A stretch of 23,986 nucleotides of DNA, from the IMG/VR virus record IMGVR_UViG_3300035698_006057, positions 1-23,986 of that record. The stretch is one strand, 5' to 3'. The stretch's first letter is position 1. Every line of letters starts with the position of its first letter. The notes under the pieces were generated by a model. That model had not been told where the DNA came from. It was given only the letters and a program-made list of their open reading frames with translations, and ran no database searches. The translations under genes and the position numbers were made by a program. This DNA is from a virus. Below, piece after piece: positions 13,542 through 21,009 of this stretch.

Positions 13542-13820
13542 TTAAAAAACCTTCTGGATAATCAGCGTGCCCGCCACGCCGGCCGCCGCGCTCAACGTGC
13601 AGAACAGCCACACGTAGGTCCGCCGGAGAACCGCGACCCAGGCGACCAAGCCGATCTCGCTGTTCTCCCCGCGCAGCAGCGTGTTCATCGTGTCGACCCG
13701 GCCGACCAGGCCAAGCTCGCCGTTCTCGCCGCGCAGCAGTGTGTTCATCGTATCGACCTTTTGTTCCAAGTGATCAAGCCTGCGGATAACCTCTTGGTCG
13801 GTCTGCTCACTCATCGTCAT
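13542..13820 (-). CDS. Small coiled-coil membrane protein with internal repeat
   Basis: I start at the ATG at 13820 (92 residues, MTMSEQTDQ...). A longer frame from 13904 would overlap the upstream gene. The N-terminal half is a heptad-like helix (IRRLDHLEQKVDTMNTLLRG), then a tandem repeat of 20 residues, VDTMNTLLRGENGELGLVGR and a near copy. The C-terminus is a hydrophobic helix (VWLFCTLSAAAGVAGTLIIQ). Coiled coil followed by a membrane helix is the layout of XhlA-like hemolysin/holin-associated proteins. An XhlA-like lysis role is possible, but position inside the head module makes it uncertain. Confidence 0.6.
   Translation of the reverse strand: MTMSEQTDQEVIRRLDHLEQKVDTMNTLLRGENGELGLVGRVDTMNTLLRGENSEIGLVAWVAVLRRTYVWLFCTLSAAAGVAGTLIIQKVF
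13638..13757. repeat. Two tandem 60-base units in a coding gene
   Basis: The two 60-base halves (13698-13757 and 13638-13697) encode the two near-identical 20-residue repeats (VDTMNTLLRGEN...) of the coiled-coil membrane protein. They differ at several positions, mainly around the Gly/Ser and Leu/Ile changes and in the last residues, so the duplication is older than the 18- and 19-base ones. Confidence 0.8.
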
Positions 13821-13839
13821 TCTTTCTTGCGGAGTAATA

Positions 13840-14049
13840 TCACCGAGGCTTGCTCTCCCACCAGCGCCACGCGGCCAATACAACGGCGATCGCAACGCCC
13901 GCAACGATCTGCACCACGGGGCGGGCCATACCGCCGCTATCCGACGACAGCGCCGTGCTGCCCGTCACGAGCAAGCTACCGGCCAGGCCCCAGCCGAGGA
14001 TGCGTAGCCCCTCGGCGCCGGTGACCGGGTTTTGTTTCTTGGTGGGCAT
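13840..14049 (-). CDS. Small protein with two membrane segments
   Basis: A 69-residue protein. It has a polar start (MPTKKQNPVTG), a hydrophobic helix (about residues 15-34, LRILGWGLAGSLLVTGSTAL), a short linker with SSDSGG, and a second hydrophobic helix (about 43-61, ARPVVQIVAGVAIAVVLAAW) with a basic end. Two membrane spans and a short basic tail fit a class II holin-like protein, but many phages have such proteins of unknown function. It sits next to the coiled-coil membrane protein at 13542-13820, and the two may work together. Confidence 0.5.
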   Translation of the reverse strand: MPTKKQNPVTGAEGLRILGWGLAGSLLVTGSTALSSDSGGMARPVVQIVAGVAIAVVLAAWRWWESKPR

Positions 14050-14055
14050 GACGGC

Positions 14056-14433
14056 CTACTCGTAGCAGAACGCCTCGGCCTTATCGCACGTCAACCCCGG
14101 GAACAGGCCACCGCCAACCTCGCGCCGATGATTGCGCAGCAAAGCCACGAACTCAAGCCCGCGGGCCTTTGGGTTCGCGGCCATGACGCTTCGCATGATA
14201 TCGATCTTCGTTGCGCCCGTGCCTGTCTTCGCTACATGGTCGATGATCGCGCTCGCCTTCGGCTGCGCCTGCTTAGCGCGCTTCGGCTTCGGCGCAGGCA
14301 CTGGCGCTAGCTCGGGCACTGGCACTGGCGCTAGCTCGGGCGCAGGCTCGGGCGCAGGCACTGGCTTGGGCGCTGCCGCAGGCGCGGGCGCTGACTTGAA
14401 TGGATTGACTGGACTGGCTGGACTCTCGGGCAT
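14056..14433 (-). CDS. Proline/alanine-rich linker protein of unknown function
   Basis: A 125-residue protein with two parts. Residues 5-55 are a low-complexity Pro-Ala-Glu-Val stretch with repeats of PELAPVP type, encoded by imperfect DNA repeats with GCTAGC sites. Residues 56-125 form a compact domain (ASAIIDHVAKTGTGATKIDI, then MRSVMAANPKARG) that resembles a small helix-turn-helix or winged domain, followed by LRNHRREVGGGLFPGLTCDKAEAF. Function unknown. A flexible arm plus folded domain suits a capsid-associated protein. AAAGGAG lies about ten bases before the ATG. Confidence 0.6.
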   Translation of the reverse strand: MPESPASPVNPFKSAPAPAAAPKPVPAPEPAPELAPVPVPELAPVPAPKPKRAKQAQPKASAIIDHVAKTGTGATKIDIMRSVMAANPKARGLEFVALLRNHRREVGGGLFPGLTCDKAEAFCYE

Positions 14434-14473
14434 GGCTGGGGGGCTCCTTTTGATGTGGCGAGATCAAATTGCA

Positions 14474-14502
14474 AACGGCCCGGCAGATTATACCGGGCCG
14501 TT
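14474..14502 (-). terminator. Strong hairpin downstream of the major capsid gene
   Basis: Arms AACGGCCCGG (14474-14483) and CCGGGCCGTT (14493-14502) are perfect 10-base complements around a 9-base loop. On the minus-strand transcript the hairpin follows the capsid gene's stop at 14534. It is followed by TTTGCAATTT, only a weak U-run. It could be a partial terminator or an RNA-stabilising 3' end that raises capsid expression. Confidence 0.65.
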
Positions 14503-14533
14503 GCATCGCGGGCGAGCGATCGGAGGGTCAGGG

Positions 14534-15640
14534 TTACGGGGTCACGTCGGCCTTGCAAACCGAGTTCGTCGCGGCGATTACAGGGACGTAGTTGAGGCCG
14601 TGCAGGAACTCGATACTCACAGGGTTGTGGCTCATCGCCGCGTAGCTGAACGAGCCGAACACCTCGGACAGATTGCCCAGCATCGCCTGCGCGTCGCTGC
14701 CGACCTGCGCGATGCCCGTCGGCACCATCTCGCTGCCGTGGGCCATCCGCCACCAGTCGCTCGACGGCTCGGGCGTGAAAACAACATCGTCGTCGCCGAG
14801 GATCTGCTGCGTCGTGCCGTCGGCGTCGATGTAATACATATCCGAACAGTTGACCCACGTCAGGTCTTGAAAACCGTTGGGCACCATGTTCGCGCCGGTG
14901 AAGCGCTGCGTTGCAAGCGCTGGGGTCTGGTCGATGTATTCCTTCGCCACCGTGTTGCTGCCGATGTATTTCGGGATGTTCTTGCCGTGGAAGGCGAACC
15001 TCATCGTCCATCCGCCCAGCTTCAACATCTGCCGCTTCAACTCGGCCAGGTGGCCAATGATGTCCGTGCCGGCCACCGACCACGAGGCGTCGATAATGCT
15101 GCCGCTGCCGAGGATATCCAACTGCGACTGCTGCCCGGCGGGGATGCCGGGGTCAATGCTGATCACCGCGCCGGACGAAGAGGTGAGTAACTCGCCCTGT
15201 TCGTTGGCGTGAAGCGAGAACTTCAGCAGCATCACAGCCGCCGTCGTCTGGACCAGGTTCATCTGGGCCTTCTTGAAGTCCATGATGTTCCGCTCAACGA
15301 AGCTGCGACCCATCGCGTCCCGCTGCTGCGGGTTCTCGACTTCCACCAAGTTCCGCAGCTTGTTCGCATTGAACACCTGCGACTCGAAGGTGCGCAGCAT
15401 GTTGACCGACTTGTACGTCACGCCCTGGTGGCCCTGACGACGGGCCGGGGAGCCCTGAGAAACCAGCAGGGCCAGGCGGCGCGAACCGTTGACCTGCGGG
15501 TACTCGAACGTATGGCCGGGGATCATCGGATCGGTCGGCGTCAAGAACGACACAGGCAGCGTGAACGGCAGCCCACTCTTGACGTTCTGGACGAGGCGCG
15601 ACATATTGCGGCCGGCGAGTAGCGATTCGAGAGTTGCCAT
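14534..15640 (-). CDS. Major capsid protein
   Basis: A 368-residue protein in the position and size range of an HK97-fold capsid subunit (E-like or similar family). Its N-terminal arm (MATLESLLAGRNMSRLVQNV) is short. The core has helices and strands, such as KAQMNLVQTTAAVMLLKFS, DIIGHLAELKRQMLKLGGWT and the YYIDADGTTQQI beta region, typical of an A-domain. The end (YVPVIAATNSVCKAD) is strand-like. The gene follows a decoration-like gene and the protease/scaffold gene. A GAGGA-type sequence lies about 11 bases before the ATG at 15640. It is followed by a strong hairpin, common after capsid genes. Confidence 0.78.
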   Translation of the reverse strand: MATLESLLAGRNMSRLVQNVKSGLPFTLPVSFLTPTDPMIPGHTFEYPQVNGSRRLALLVSQGSPARRQGHQGVTYKSVNMLRTFESQVFNANKLRNLVEVENPQQRDAMGRSFVERNIMDFKKAQMNLVQTTAAVMLLKFSLHANEQGELLTSSSGAVISIDPGIPAGQQSQLDILGSGSIIDASWSVAGTDIIGHLAELKRQMLKLGGWTMRFAFHGKNIPKYIGSNTVAKEYIDQTPALATQRFTGANMVPNGFQDLTWVNCSDMYYIDADGTTQQILGDDDVVFTPEPSSDWWRMAHGSEMVPTGIAQVGSDAQAMLGNLSEVFGSFSYAAMSHNPVSIEFLHGLNYVPVIAATNSVCKADVTP

Positions 15641-15722
15641 AGCTGGTGGTCCTCAAGCGGGTGCCTGTGTGAACTCCAGCGGGGGGCGTCGCTGTCGGTT
15701 CGGCCTGTTGTCGGTCGGTCGA

Positions 15723-16472
15723 TTAGAGGTTGTATCGGTCGTCGAACTGGAACGGCGTTTCGCTGGGGGCCAGCGTGGCTGTAGTCTCGGTGCCAACGGC
15801 ACCGCCGTTCAGCTTCGCCTTGATCCACGCGATCAGGCTCGTATCGGTCGGGTAGTTGACGATGTTCGCCGTATTGATGAACCCGCCGAGAGACAGCTTC
15901 ATCTGTGCATCGCGGGCGTTGCCGTCCTGGTCGACCACACGGATCGGATACCCGCCCCCGTCGAGAACCGTCTTGGGGTACTGGCTGCCGTCCTCGGGGC
16001 AGAGGAACGAGCCCGCCACCTTGTTGACGTCCGGGTCGGTGATCGTGATAACGCCGGTCGTGGTGTTCACCGCCGAGTAGGTGATCTGCGTCTCGACAAT
16101 CTGCCCGTTTGCCGTCGCCGGGCCGACCAGCAGGAACGTGCCGGACGAGCCGACCCGCCGCACCAGTTCGGTCGCCGTCGCGGCGCTCACAGTCATTGAC
16201 GTCGCTGTGGTGCTGACGCCGGTGTAGGCGCTGGCCAGCACGCCCATGATCGACGGCGCGTATTTCTTCGTGGCCGTGACAATGCCCATCAACAGACCGG
16301 CGCGCAGTTCGGTAACCGGCGAGTTCAGCGGGTCGCGAGACTTGGCGCTGCTGATGATGGCCAGGGCGTCCGCCCACTTCTCATCGCGGCGGAAGATTTG
16401 TCGATGCGCGAAGCTGGCATCCGTGCCGAATCCGGGTGCGGCGTTGCCTGCTTCGGGGAATGGTCCAGACAT
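15723..16472 (-). CDS. Putative head decoration or capsid-associated protein
   Basis: A 249-residue protein. The N-terminal part (about residues 1-55) is polar and flexible, with EAGNAAPGFGTDASFAHRQ. The middle (55-160) has RAGLLMGIVTATKKYAPSIMG and beta-rich Val/Thr/Gly segments, resembling small capsid-decorating proteins fused to an extra beta domain. A DPDVNK turn is near residue 145, and the C-terminal strand region is followed by LIAWIKAKLNG. It lies between the protease/scaffold and the capsid genes, the usual place for a decoration protein. No other motif is visible. Confidence 0.55.
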   Translation of the reverse strand: MSGPFPEAGNAAPGFGTDASFAHRQIFRRDEKWADALAIISSAKSRDPLNSPVTELRAGLLMGIVTATKKYAPSIMGVLASAYTGVSTTATSMTVSAATATELVRRVGSSGTFLLVGPATANGQIVETQITYSAVNTTTGVITITDPDVNKVAGSFLCPEDGSQYPKTVLDGGGYPIRVVDQDGNARDAQMKLSLGGFINTANIVNYPTDTSLIAWIKAKLNGGAVGTETTATLAPSETPFQFDDRYNL

Positions 16473-16521
16473 GCGGGTGCTCCGTGTGTGGTGCTGTCAA
16501 TCGGCGATGCCCGCCGCTTCA

Positions 16522-17094
16522 TCAAACCGCGTGCCCGCCCGGCGCACTGCTGGCGTCGGTGTTCGCGTTCATGCTCTTGATCGAATCGTCGACCCATTCA
16601 TCTTTCTTCGGGTCGTCCCCGTCGCCGCCCCCCCGGCTCAGGGCCAAGACCTGCGGGCCGGTGCGCTCGGCTGGCTTCGCTGGGCTAATCGCCTTCAGCA
16701 GGTCGCCGACCAATGTGACCACCCGGCGGGCCATCGGCTTCTGATCGCCGTTGCGGCTCAGAGCGAACGACGGGCGGGCGCCGGGCTTGCCGCACAGTTC
16801 GGTCTTGAGGCTGGCCGCGATCGCCGGTGGAAGGCCCGCGTTCTCGGTCAGGTCGTCGATCCGCTCCTCGATGATCTCGGCGCGATCCTCGGCAATGTCC
16901 GGGGCCAGCGTGTCCTCACCGCTTTTTTCAAGCTCGGAGATCCTCGCCTTCGCGGCCGTCAGCGCCTCGGTCGCCTCGGTTAGCTTCACGCCGTCGGCCT
17001 TCTGCCCATCGACCCACGCCTTGATCTTGTCGGCGGCGTTCTCATCGGTCAGGTCAGCAATGCCGGTGATGGTTTTGAGGTTGGCAAGGTCCAT
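16522..17094 (-). CDS. Nested scaffold protein (internal start in the protease gene)
   Basis: ATG at 17094 is in frame with the protease gene (residue 195). GAGGA lies seven bases before it, a good Shine-Dalgarno. The product would be 190 residues: a helical, Asp/Glu/Lys-rich region with coiled-coil tendency (LTEATEALTAAKARISELEK), then a Pro/Gly/Asp-rich tail. In Mu and lambda the scaffold is made from an internal start within the protease gene (Z in I, Nu3 in C), so this is the expected partner. Confidence 0.6.
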   Translation of the reverse strand: MDLANLKTITGIADLTDENAADKIKAWVDGQKADGVKLTEATEALTAAKARISELEKSGEDTLAPDIAEDRAEIIEERIDDLTENAGLPPAIAASLKTELCGKPGARPSFALSRNGDQKPMARRVVTLVGDLLKAISPAKPAERTGPQVLALSRGGGDGDDPKKDEWVDDSIKSMNANTDASSAPGGHAV

Positions 17095-17676
17095 CGGTTT
17101 GTCCTCGGGTTCGTGGTCGCCGGCCTGGCTGGGGCCTTCGTTACTGCCAGTAGCGTAGCGGTACGCAGGGGGCGGTGTCAATCCCGCTGCACGGCTGGCC
17201 GCGATCGCGGCGGGGGACATCCCGGATATCACAGGGATCGGGGTCAGCGCCAGGTGGGTCACGGCCTCGCCGTACTTGATGCCCGCCCCGTCCTGAAAAT
17301 CCTCAATAAACACGCTCACATCGTTCCGCTGGACCATCGCGATCGCGTCGTCCCCGATCGCGTCGTAGGTGGCCACAAGGCTGCCCGCCTTCTCGTCGTA
17401 CTCCAGCGAATCGACGCGTCCCAGCACCGTCCCCGCGTTGACCTCGTGCCCGTTGGTCAGCGGCACGGCAACGCCGTTGCCCTTCATCTTGGCGAAGTTC
17501 GCCGCGTGGCTGCGCAGCCGGTCGTCGGTGTAGTCCAGTTCCTTGCCGTCCGACGTAACCCACTTACCCCGGCGGGCTGCCTGTTTGCGGAACCGCTGGA
17601 CGCGGGCGCCTGCGTCGTTGGTCGTGGTGTCGCCCAGCTTGAAGGTGGGGTCGGTTGCGGCGAGTGAGTAGGGCAT
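16522..17676 (-). CDS. Head maturation protease with scaffold domain (Mu I-like)
   Basis: A 384-residue protein. Residues 40-160 match the Mu protein I-like prohead protease pattern: WVTSDGKELDYT, VPLTNGHEVNAGTVLGRV (His77 in NGHE), a strand DVSVFIEDFQDGAG with a candidate Ser121, and HLALTPIPVISG (141-152). Residues 195-285 (MDLANL... LEKSGED) are helical and charged, as in scaffolds, and a Pro/Gly-rich tail follows. The arrangement (protease joined to scaffold, just before the decoration-like and capsid genes) matches Mu I/Z and lambda C/Nu3. The catalytic assignment is by eye. TATAAT lies six bases before the ATG and no Shine-Dalgarno is seen. Confidence 0.72.
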   Translation of the reverse strand: MPYSLAATDPTFKLGDTTTNDAGARVQRFRKQAARRGKWVTSDGKELDYTDDRLRSHAANFAKMKGNGVAVPLTNGHEVNAGTVLGRVDSLEYDEKAGSLVATYDAIGDDAIAMVQRNDVSVFIEDFQDGAGIKYGEAVTHLALTPIPVISGMSPAAIAASRAAGLTPPPAYRYATGSNEGPSQAGDHEPEDKPMDLANLKTITGIADLTDENAADKIKAWVDGQKADGVKLTEATEALTAAKARISELEKSGEDTLAPDIAEDRAEIIEERIDDLTENAGLPPAIAASLKTELCGKPGARPSFALSRNGDQKPMARRVVTLVGDLLKAISPAKPAERTGPQVLALSRGGGDGDDPKKDEWVDDSIKSMNANTDASSAPGGHAV

Positions 17677-17682
17677 CGCGGG

Positions 17683-17688
17683 ATTATA
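17683..17688 (-). promoter_or_regulatory. TATAAT close to the protease start (weak promoter candidate)
   Basis: On the minus strand TATAAT (17688-17683) is followed by six bases (CCCGCG) and the ATG at 17676. No good -35 is found 15-18 bases upstream. The spacing equals that of the two strong elements at 13086 and 20982. It lies in a 162-base gap (17677-17838) that otherwise holds only GC-rich short palindromes. Confidence 0.3.
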
Positions 17689-17838
17689 CCAATCAAAACA
17701 CCCGCGCGCCTTGGGGACGCACGGGCGAGAAAGGGATCAGACCCGTCCGTGGTTTGCGCCGGCGCTCGGGTATACGCCGTGTTCACGCCTCCGCGCGGGG
17801 TATCCACGCGGCCGCGCATGGCACTCACGGCTTGCCGA

Positions 17839-18750
17839 TCACCGCTTAACCTTCCCACTAAACACCTTGCCAGGATTGAACGAGAACCCGTCGTCGGGCA
17901 TCGCCGCCCGGCGCTTGCCGTCGTCGCTCACCTTGCGCGGCGGCTTCGTCCGGGCCTCGGTGTCGCCCCTCAGTATCTCGATCGTCGAGCAGCGACAGCG
18001 CCATCCGTTCGGAGGCCAGAGCCTGTTCCACCGCGGGTCGCCCTTCGGCAGCCGCATACCGTCCAAGGCCGCGTGGTCGGGCCGTACCTGGTCGTCGCCC
18101 ACCGTCGCGTACTCGAAGCCCCATAGCAACTCAGCGATGTCCTCGTCCTGCCACTGCTCCCAGCGCCCCGCGTTGTACGCCATGTTCGTCGCCGTGCGGT
18201 ACGTCGTCTCGATCCGCCAAGGATTCATCGGCGACAGCCCCGCACGCTTCGTCGCCTCGCCGATCAGCTTCAGCGCCTGCCGCGTGCCAAGCTCTCGCGT
18301 CTGCGCCTCGACGATCGCACGCCGCACCGTCGCGTCCGCCGCCGTTTTAACACTGGCAATCACATCGGCCGCCTCACGCCCCCAGACCGCCGCCAGCTTG
18401 TCCACATCGCGCTTACGCAGGTTCAGGCGGCTACGTGTGAAGTCGACCGCCGACCTGAAGATCCTCGGGGGGGCGCGGCCCAGCGCGAACGTCTCGGCCT
18501 TGCCCTTACTGACCGACAGCGTACGCGCCCGGCCAACCATGTCGGCACTGACCATCGACCACCGCATCAGTTCCTGTAGCTGGCCGAACAGGGCGTTCGT
18601 GCCGGCCGTCGGCGGGCGCCCGGCCTTGGCGTTCGCCGCCATGCGCAGCGTGATGCGCTGGCCGATCAGCACGGCCTTGTTCGCGGCCAGGCCCTCCAGC
18701 TTGGCCTGGTCGCGCATGTGCAGTGTGATTAGGCGGGATCGACTGGGCAT
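17839..18750 (-). CDS. Minor head protein, Mu F-like
   Basis: A 303-residue protein of the phage head morphogenesis (Mu F / SPP1 gp7) family. The helical N-terminal 200 residues lead to the hallmark C-terminal region: YATVGDDQVRPDHAALDG (His226), then W at 241, LWPPNGWRCRCS (Cys252, Cys254) and a final strand. These proteins associate with the portal and help start head assembly and DNA injection. The ATG at 18750 overlaps the last base of the portal stop (TAATG). The family normally follows the portal gene, as here. After this gene comes a 162-base gap before the protease. Confidence 0.82.
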   Translation of the reverse strand: MPSRSRLITLHMRDQAKLEGLAANKAVLIGQRITLRMAANAKAGRPPTAGTNALFGQLQELMRWSMVSADMVGRARTLSVSKGKAETFALGRAPPRIFRSAVDFTRSRLNLRKRDVDKLAAVWGREAADVIASVKTAADATVRRAIVEAQTRELGTRQALKLIGEATKRAGLSPMNPWRIETTYRTATNMAYNAGRWEQWQDEDIAELLWGFEYATVGDDQVRPDHAALDGMRLPKGDPRWNRLWPPNGWRCRCSTIEILRGDTEARTKPPRKVSDDGKRRAAMPDDGFSFNPGKVFSGKVKR

Positions 18751-20132
18751 TATTCAACCACCGGCACATCATCGCCGTCCTGATCCTCGGCCGGCGGCGG
18801 GTCGGTCACGTTCGCCGGCGGCGTCTCGTCGTCAATGTCCTCGCGCTCGTCGTCCTCGGTCACCGGCAGGCCCGACCCGACCAGCAGGTCCTCCAGTTGC
18901 AACAGCGGTAGCAGCTCGCCAATCGCCGCACTACCAAGCAGCTTCTCGATCACCGCGCGGTACAGGCTGCGCTCCTCGTTGACGATCGGGATCGGCTCAA
19001 TAAAAACGTCGCCGCTCTTGGCGCCGGGGAAGTTGATCAGCATCAGCCGGTCAACCACGTACCAGTTGATGCATTGGATGATGTCAATGTAAAGCTCGTC
19101 GGCAAGGTCCAGTACGAGGTTGCCACCCACCGTCGCGTCGGCCTTCGTGCCTGTAACGCCCTCCTGGAACGAACGCTCGGGCGTCAGCCATCCGCGGCTC
19201 AGTTGCTTGTCGTGGTAGTTCAGCATCGAAACGAAGTCGCTACCGTGCTGACCCTTCGCCTCGTAGAAGTCGAACAGCCACGGCCGCATTTGCTTGATGT
19301 CGACGCCGCGCTCGAGCAGGTCACGCGTGTAGGCCGCGAACACGTTGGGCATGACAATGCCCTTCATCTGGCCTAGCCTCTCGACCAGCCGGTTCGCAGC
19401 GTTGAAGTTGTCGGTCTCCGTGCCGTGGCTGTCGCGCGACTTCCCCTCGGGATACATGATCATCGGGATCACACCCGCGACCTTCGCCCCGTACATCGCC
19501 ATCTTCTCGGACGTGCTGTGCCACCATCGAAAACTCGTCTCGCGCACGTTCTCGTGGCGGCTGCGGCCGTACCAGTTCGTACCCTCAACGTCGTAGCTGT
19601 ACCGGAACGTCTCCGAGGGCTCGAGTGTTACATCCTCTTGCTTCAGCCCGGCGTAGCCGCCCGTGGCTTTGTCGATCAGGATCTCAGTATTGTCCGGCCG
19701 CAGCGGCTTGAACTTGCGGATACCCCACAGCACCGCGCCGCCGTCGTTGACTACCTCATCGACGCGCTCGAAGCCTTGCCAGCCGTAGTCAAGCGAGTAG
19801 AGACAGTGCCCCACGAGGTGCCGCCAGTGCGGGGTCATTTGATCTTCGACGAACTGGCGGCGGCGCTCGTCCACCCCGCCCTTCGCCTTGACCGTGAACC
19901 CCGCACGCCTGATCGGCGAGGTGCTAACGATGCGCGCCATGGCGATCGTTGGGTTGCGCCGCATCCGACGGTACGTGGCGTAGGTCGACGGCAGGACCTG
20001 GCCCGTGCCGGGTTCGCTGCTGAAGAACAGGGACACCCCGCTGGAGTTGCTTGTCCCGTCCTGCTGCGGGCCGGTGCGCTCGGTTCCAGTGGGCGTGGCG
20101 GTTATTTGTCCGTTATCGGGGGGGGTGGGCAT
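18750..20132 (-). CDS. Portal protein, DUF935/Mu gp29-like
   Basis: A 460-residue protein. An N-terminal Ser/Thr-rich arm (about residues 1-45) leads to TYATYRRMRRNPTIAMARIV, the start of the portal core. Next come the wing/stem elements: LYSLDYGWQGFERVDEVV, RKFKPLRPDNTEI, the YGRSRHENVRETSFRWW segment (about 190-210), and a helix-rich region with YHDKQLSRGWLTPERSF. The C-terminus is acidic. The pattern and position, directly after the terminase and before the F-like gene, identify it as the DUF935/Mu gp29-type portal through which DNA is packaged. A D12 methyltransferase lies between terminase and portal. Confidence 0.85.
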   Translation of the reverse strand: MPTPPDNGQITATPTGTERTGPQQDGTSNSSGVSLFFSSEPGTGQVLPSTYATYRRMRRNPTIAMARIVSTSPIRRAGFTVKAKGGVDERRRQFVEDQMTPHWRHLVGHCLYSLDYGWQGFERVDEVVNDGGAVLWGIRKFKPLRPDNTEILIDKATGGYAGLKQEDVTLEPSETFRYSYDVEGTNWYGRSRHENVRETSFRWWHSTSEKMAMYGAKVAGVIPMIMYPEGKSRDSHGTETDNFNAANRLVERLGQMKGIVMPNVFAAYTRDLLERGVDIKQMRPWLFDFYEAKGQHGSDFVSMLNYHDKQLSRGWLTPERSFQEGVTGTKADATVGGNLVLDLADELYIDIIQCINWYVVDRLMLINFPGAKSGDVFIEPIPIVNEERSLYRAVIEKLLGSAAIGELLPLLQLEDLLVGSGLPVTEDDEREDIDDETPPANVTDPPPAEDQDGDDVPVVE

Positions 20133-20141
20133 GTGGGTATG

Positions 20142-20975
20142 TTAGTGGGGGGAGACAATCAGAACCTCAGACACGCTGCCGTTCTTCTGGTCGCGGCTCG
20201 TCTGCTCGATCCATCGCCATTGGGTCTGTGGGTAAAGCTCGCGTATCAGCGGATGGTCGCCGTAGCGTATCACCACGCGGCAACACTTGAACGAACCAAG
20301 ACGCCCGGCCAGGCGGCGCTGCTGCGCCTCGCCGAACCGATGCTCGTAATCGTCACCAGCGTCGGGCCACGGCGCATCGACATACAGGCCGTGGCCGTCG
20401 CGGTCCTTCACGCTATCGATGAACTCGAACGCGTCGAGGCATGAGAACTCCCACCGCTTGAGGCACTGATGCCACGCCTCCAGCGATTCGACCGCCGACT
20501 GGAACCTCTTTGCCGAACCGCCGCCGCTCGCAGTCCACCGCATCGCCAGCGACTGATTGAACTCGCCGCGCCTGCCGGCGTGCCCACCGCGCCCCATCCA
20601 GCAAGCGGTGAAGTACGCGGCCGCCCAGTGTGGCTGCGCATTGCCTCCGCGCGTGCCCGCATCGATGAACAGACCCATCTCGCGCAACTCGCAGATGCTT
20701 TGCGCGTTCTTCAACTCATCGGGATGAAAGAGCATCCCATCGAGGTATTGAACCATCTCTGCCTTGAGTTCCGCGTCTGCAATGCAGCGCGCAAGATTGA
20801 TGACGTGGCGGTGCAAATCGTTCGCCACCCCGCCGCGGGCCTGGATGTGGGGTAGCTCAGGCATCCCACCGCAAAACGGAACGCCGCACCATGCCAGCTT
20901 GCCCAGCGTCTCGCCGACTCGCCGGGCAAGCATCCGGTTCGATCCGAACCACGGGGCTATGGTCTTGATCTTCAT
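20142..20975 (-). CDS. D12-class adenine DNA methyltransferase, divergent
   Basis: A 277-residue protein with the D12 (Dam-like) N6-adenine methyltransferase layout. APWFGSNR (7-14) matches PWFGGK of the family, FCGGMPE (34-40) is the SAM-binding F-x-G-G motif, and VANDLHRHVINLAR (50-63) matches the ND element. The catalytic motif IV, normally DPPY, reads DAPW (200-203) in GLYVDAPWPD. The fold seems intact but the key Pro and Tyr are replaced, so it may be inactive, changed in specificity, or act on an altered base. The gene sits between terminase and portal with a promoter-like sequence directly before its ATG, and only nine bases separate its stop from the portal start. Confidence 0.72.
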   Translation of the reverse strand: MKIKTIAPWFGSNRMLARRVGETLGKLAWCGVPFCGGMPELPHIQARGGVANDLHRHVINLARCIADAELKAEMVQYLDGMLFHPDELKNAQSICELREMGLFIDAGTRGGNAQPHWAAAYFTACWMGRGGHAGRRGEFNQSLAMRWTASGGGSAKRFQSAVESLEAWHQCLKRWEFSCLDAFEFIDSVKDRDGHGLYVDAPWPDAGDDYEHRFGEAQQRRLAGRLGSFKCCRVVIRYGDHPLIRELYPQTQWRWIEQTSRDQKNGSVSEVLIVSPH

Positions 20976-20981
20976 GCCTCA

Positions 20982-21009
20982 ATCATACCCAACCCGGCCC
21001 GCATGTCAA
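20982..21009 (-). promoter_or_regulatory. Promoter-like element of the D12 methyltransferase
   Basis: On the minus strand TTGACA (21009-21004), 16 bases with GGGCCGGG, TATGAT (20987-20982), then TGAGGC and the ATG at 20975. It matches the element at 13086-13113 in hexamers, spacing and spacer. The -35 overlaps the stop region of the terminase gene. A start site about seven bases downstream of the -10 would give a leaderless message. Confidence 0.65.

Noticed and set aside
16494-16499. TTGACA upstream of the decoration-like gene as another copy of the moron promoter
   Set aside because: The 16 bases after it are not followed by a TATGAT-like hexamer and the GGGCCGGG spacer is missing.
17677-17838. 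Small gene or terminator in the gap before the protease
   Set aside because: I see only GC-rich short palindromes and a 5-base stem without a U-run. No start with a ribosome site gives a believable protein.
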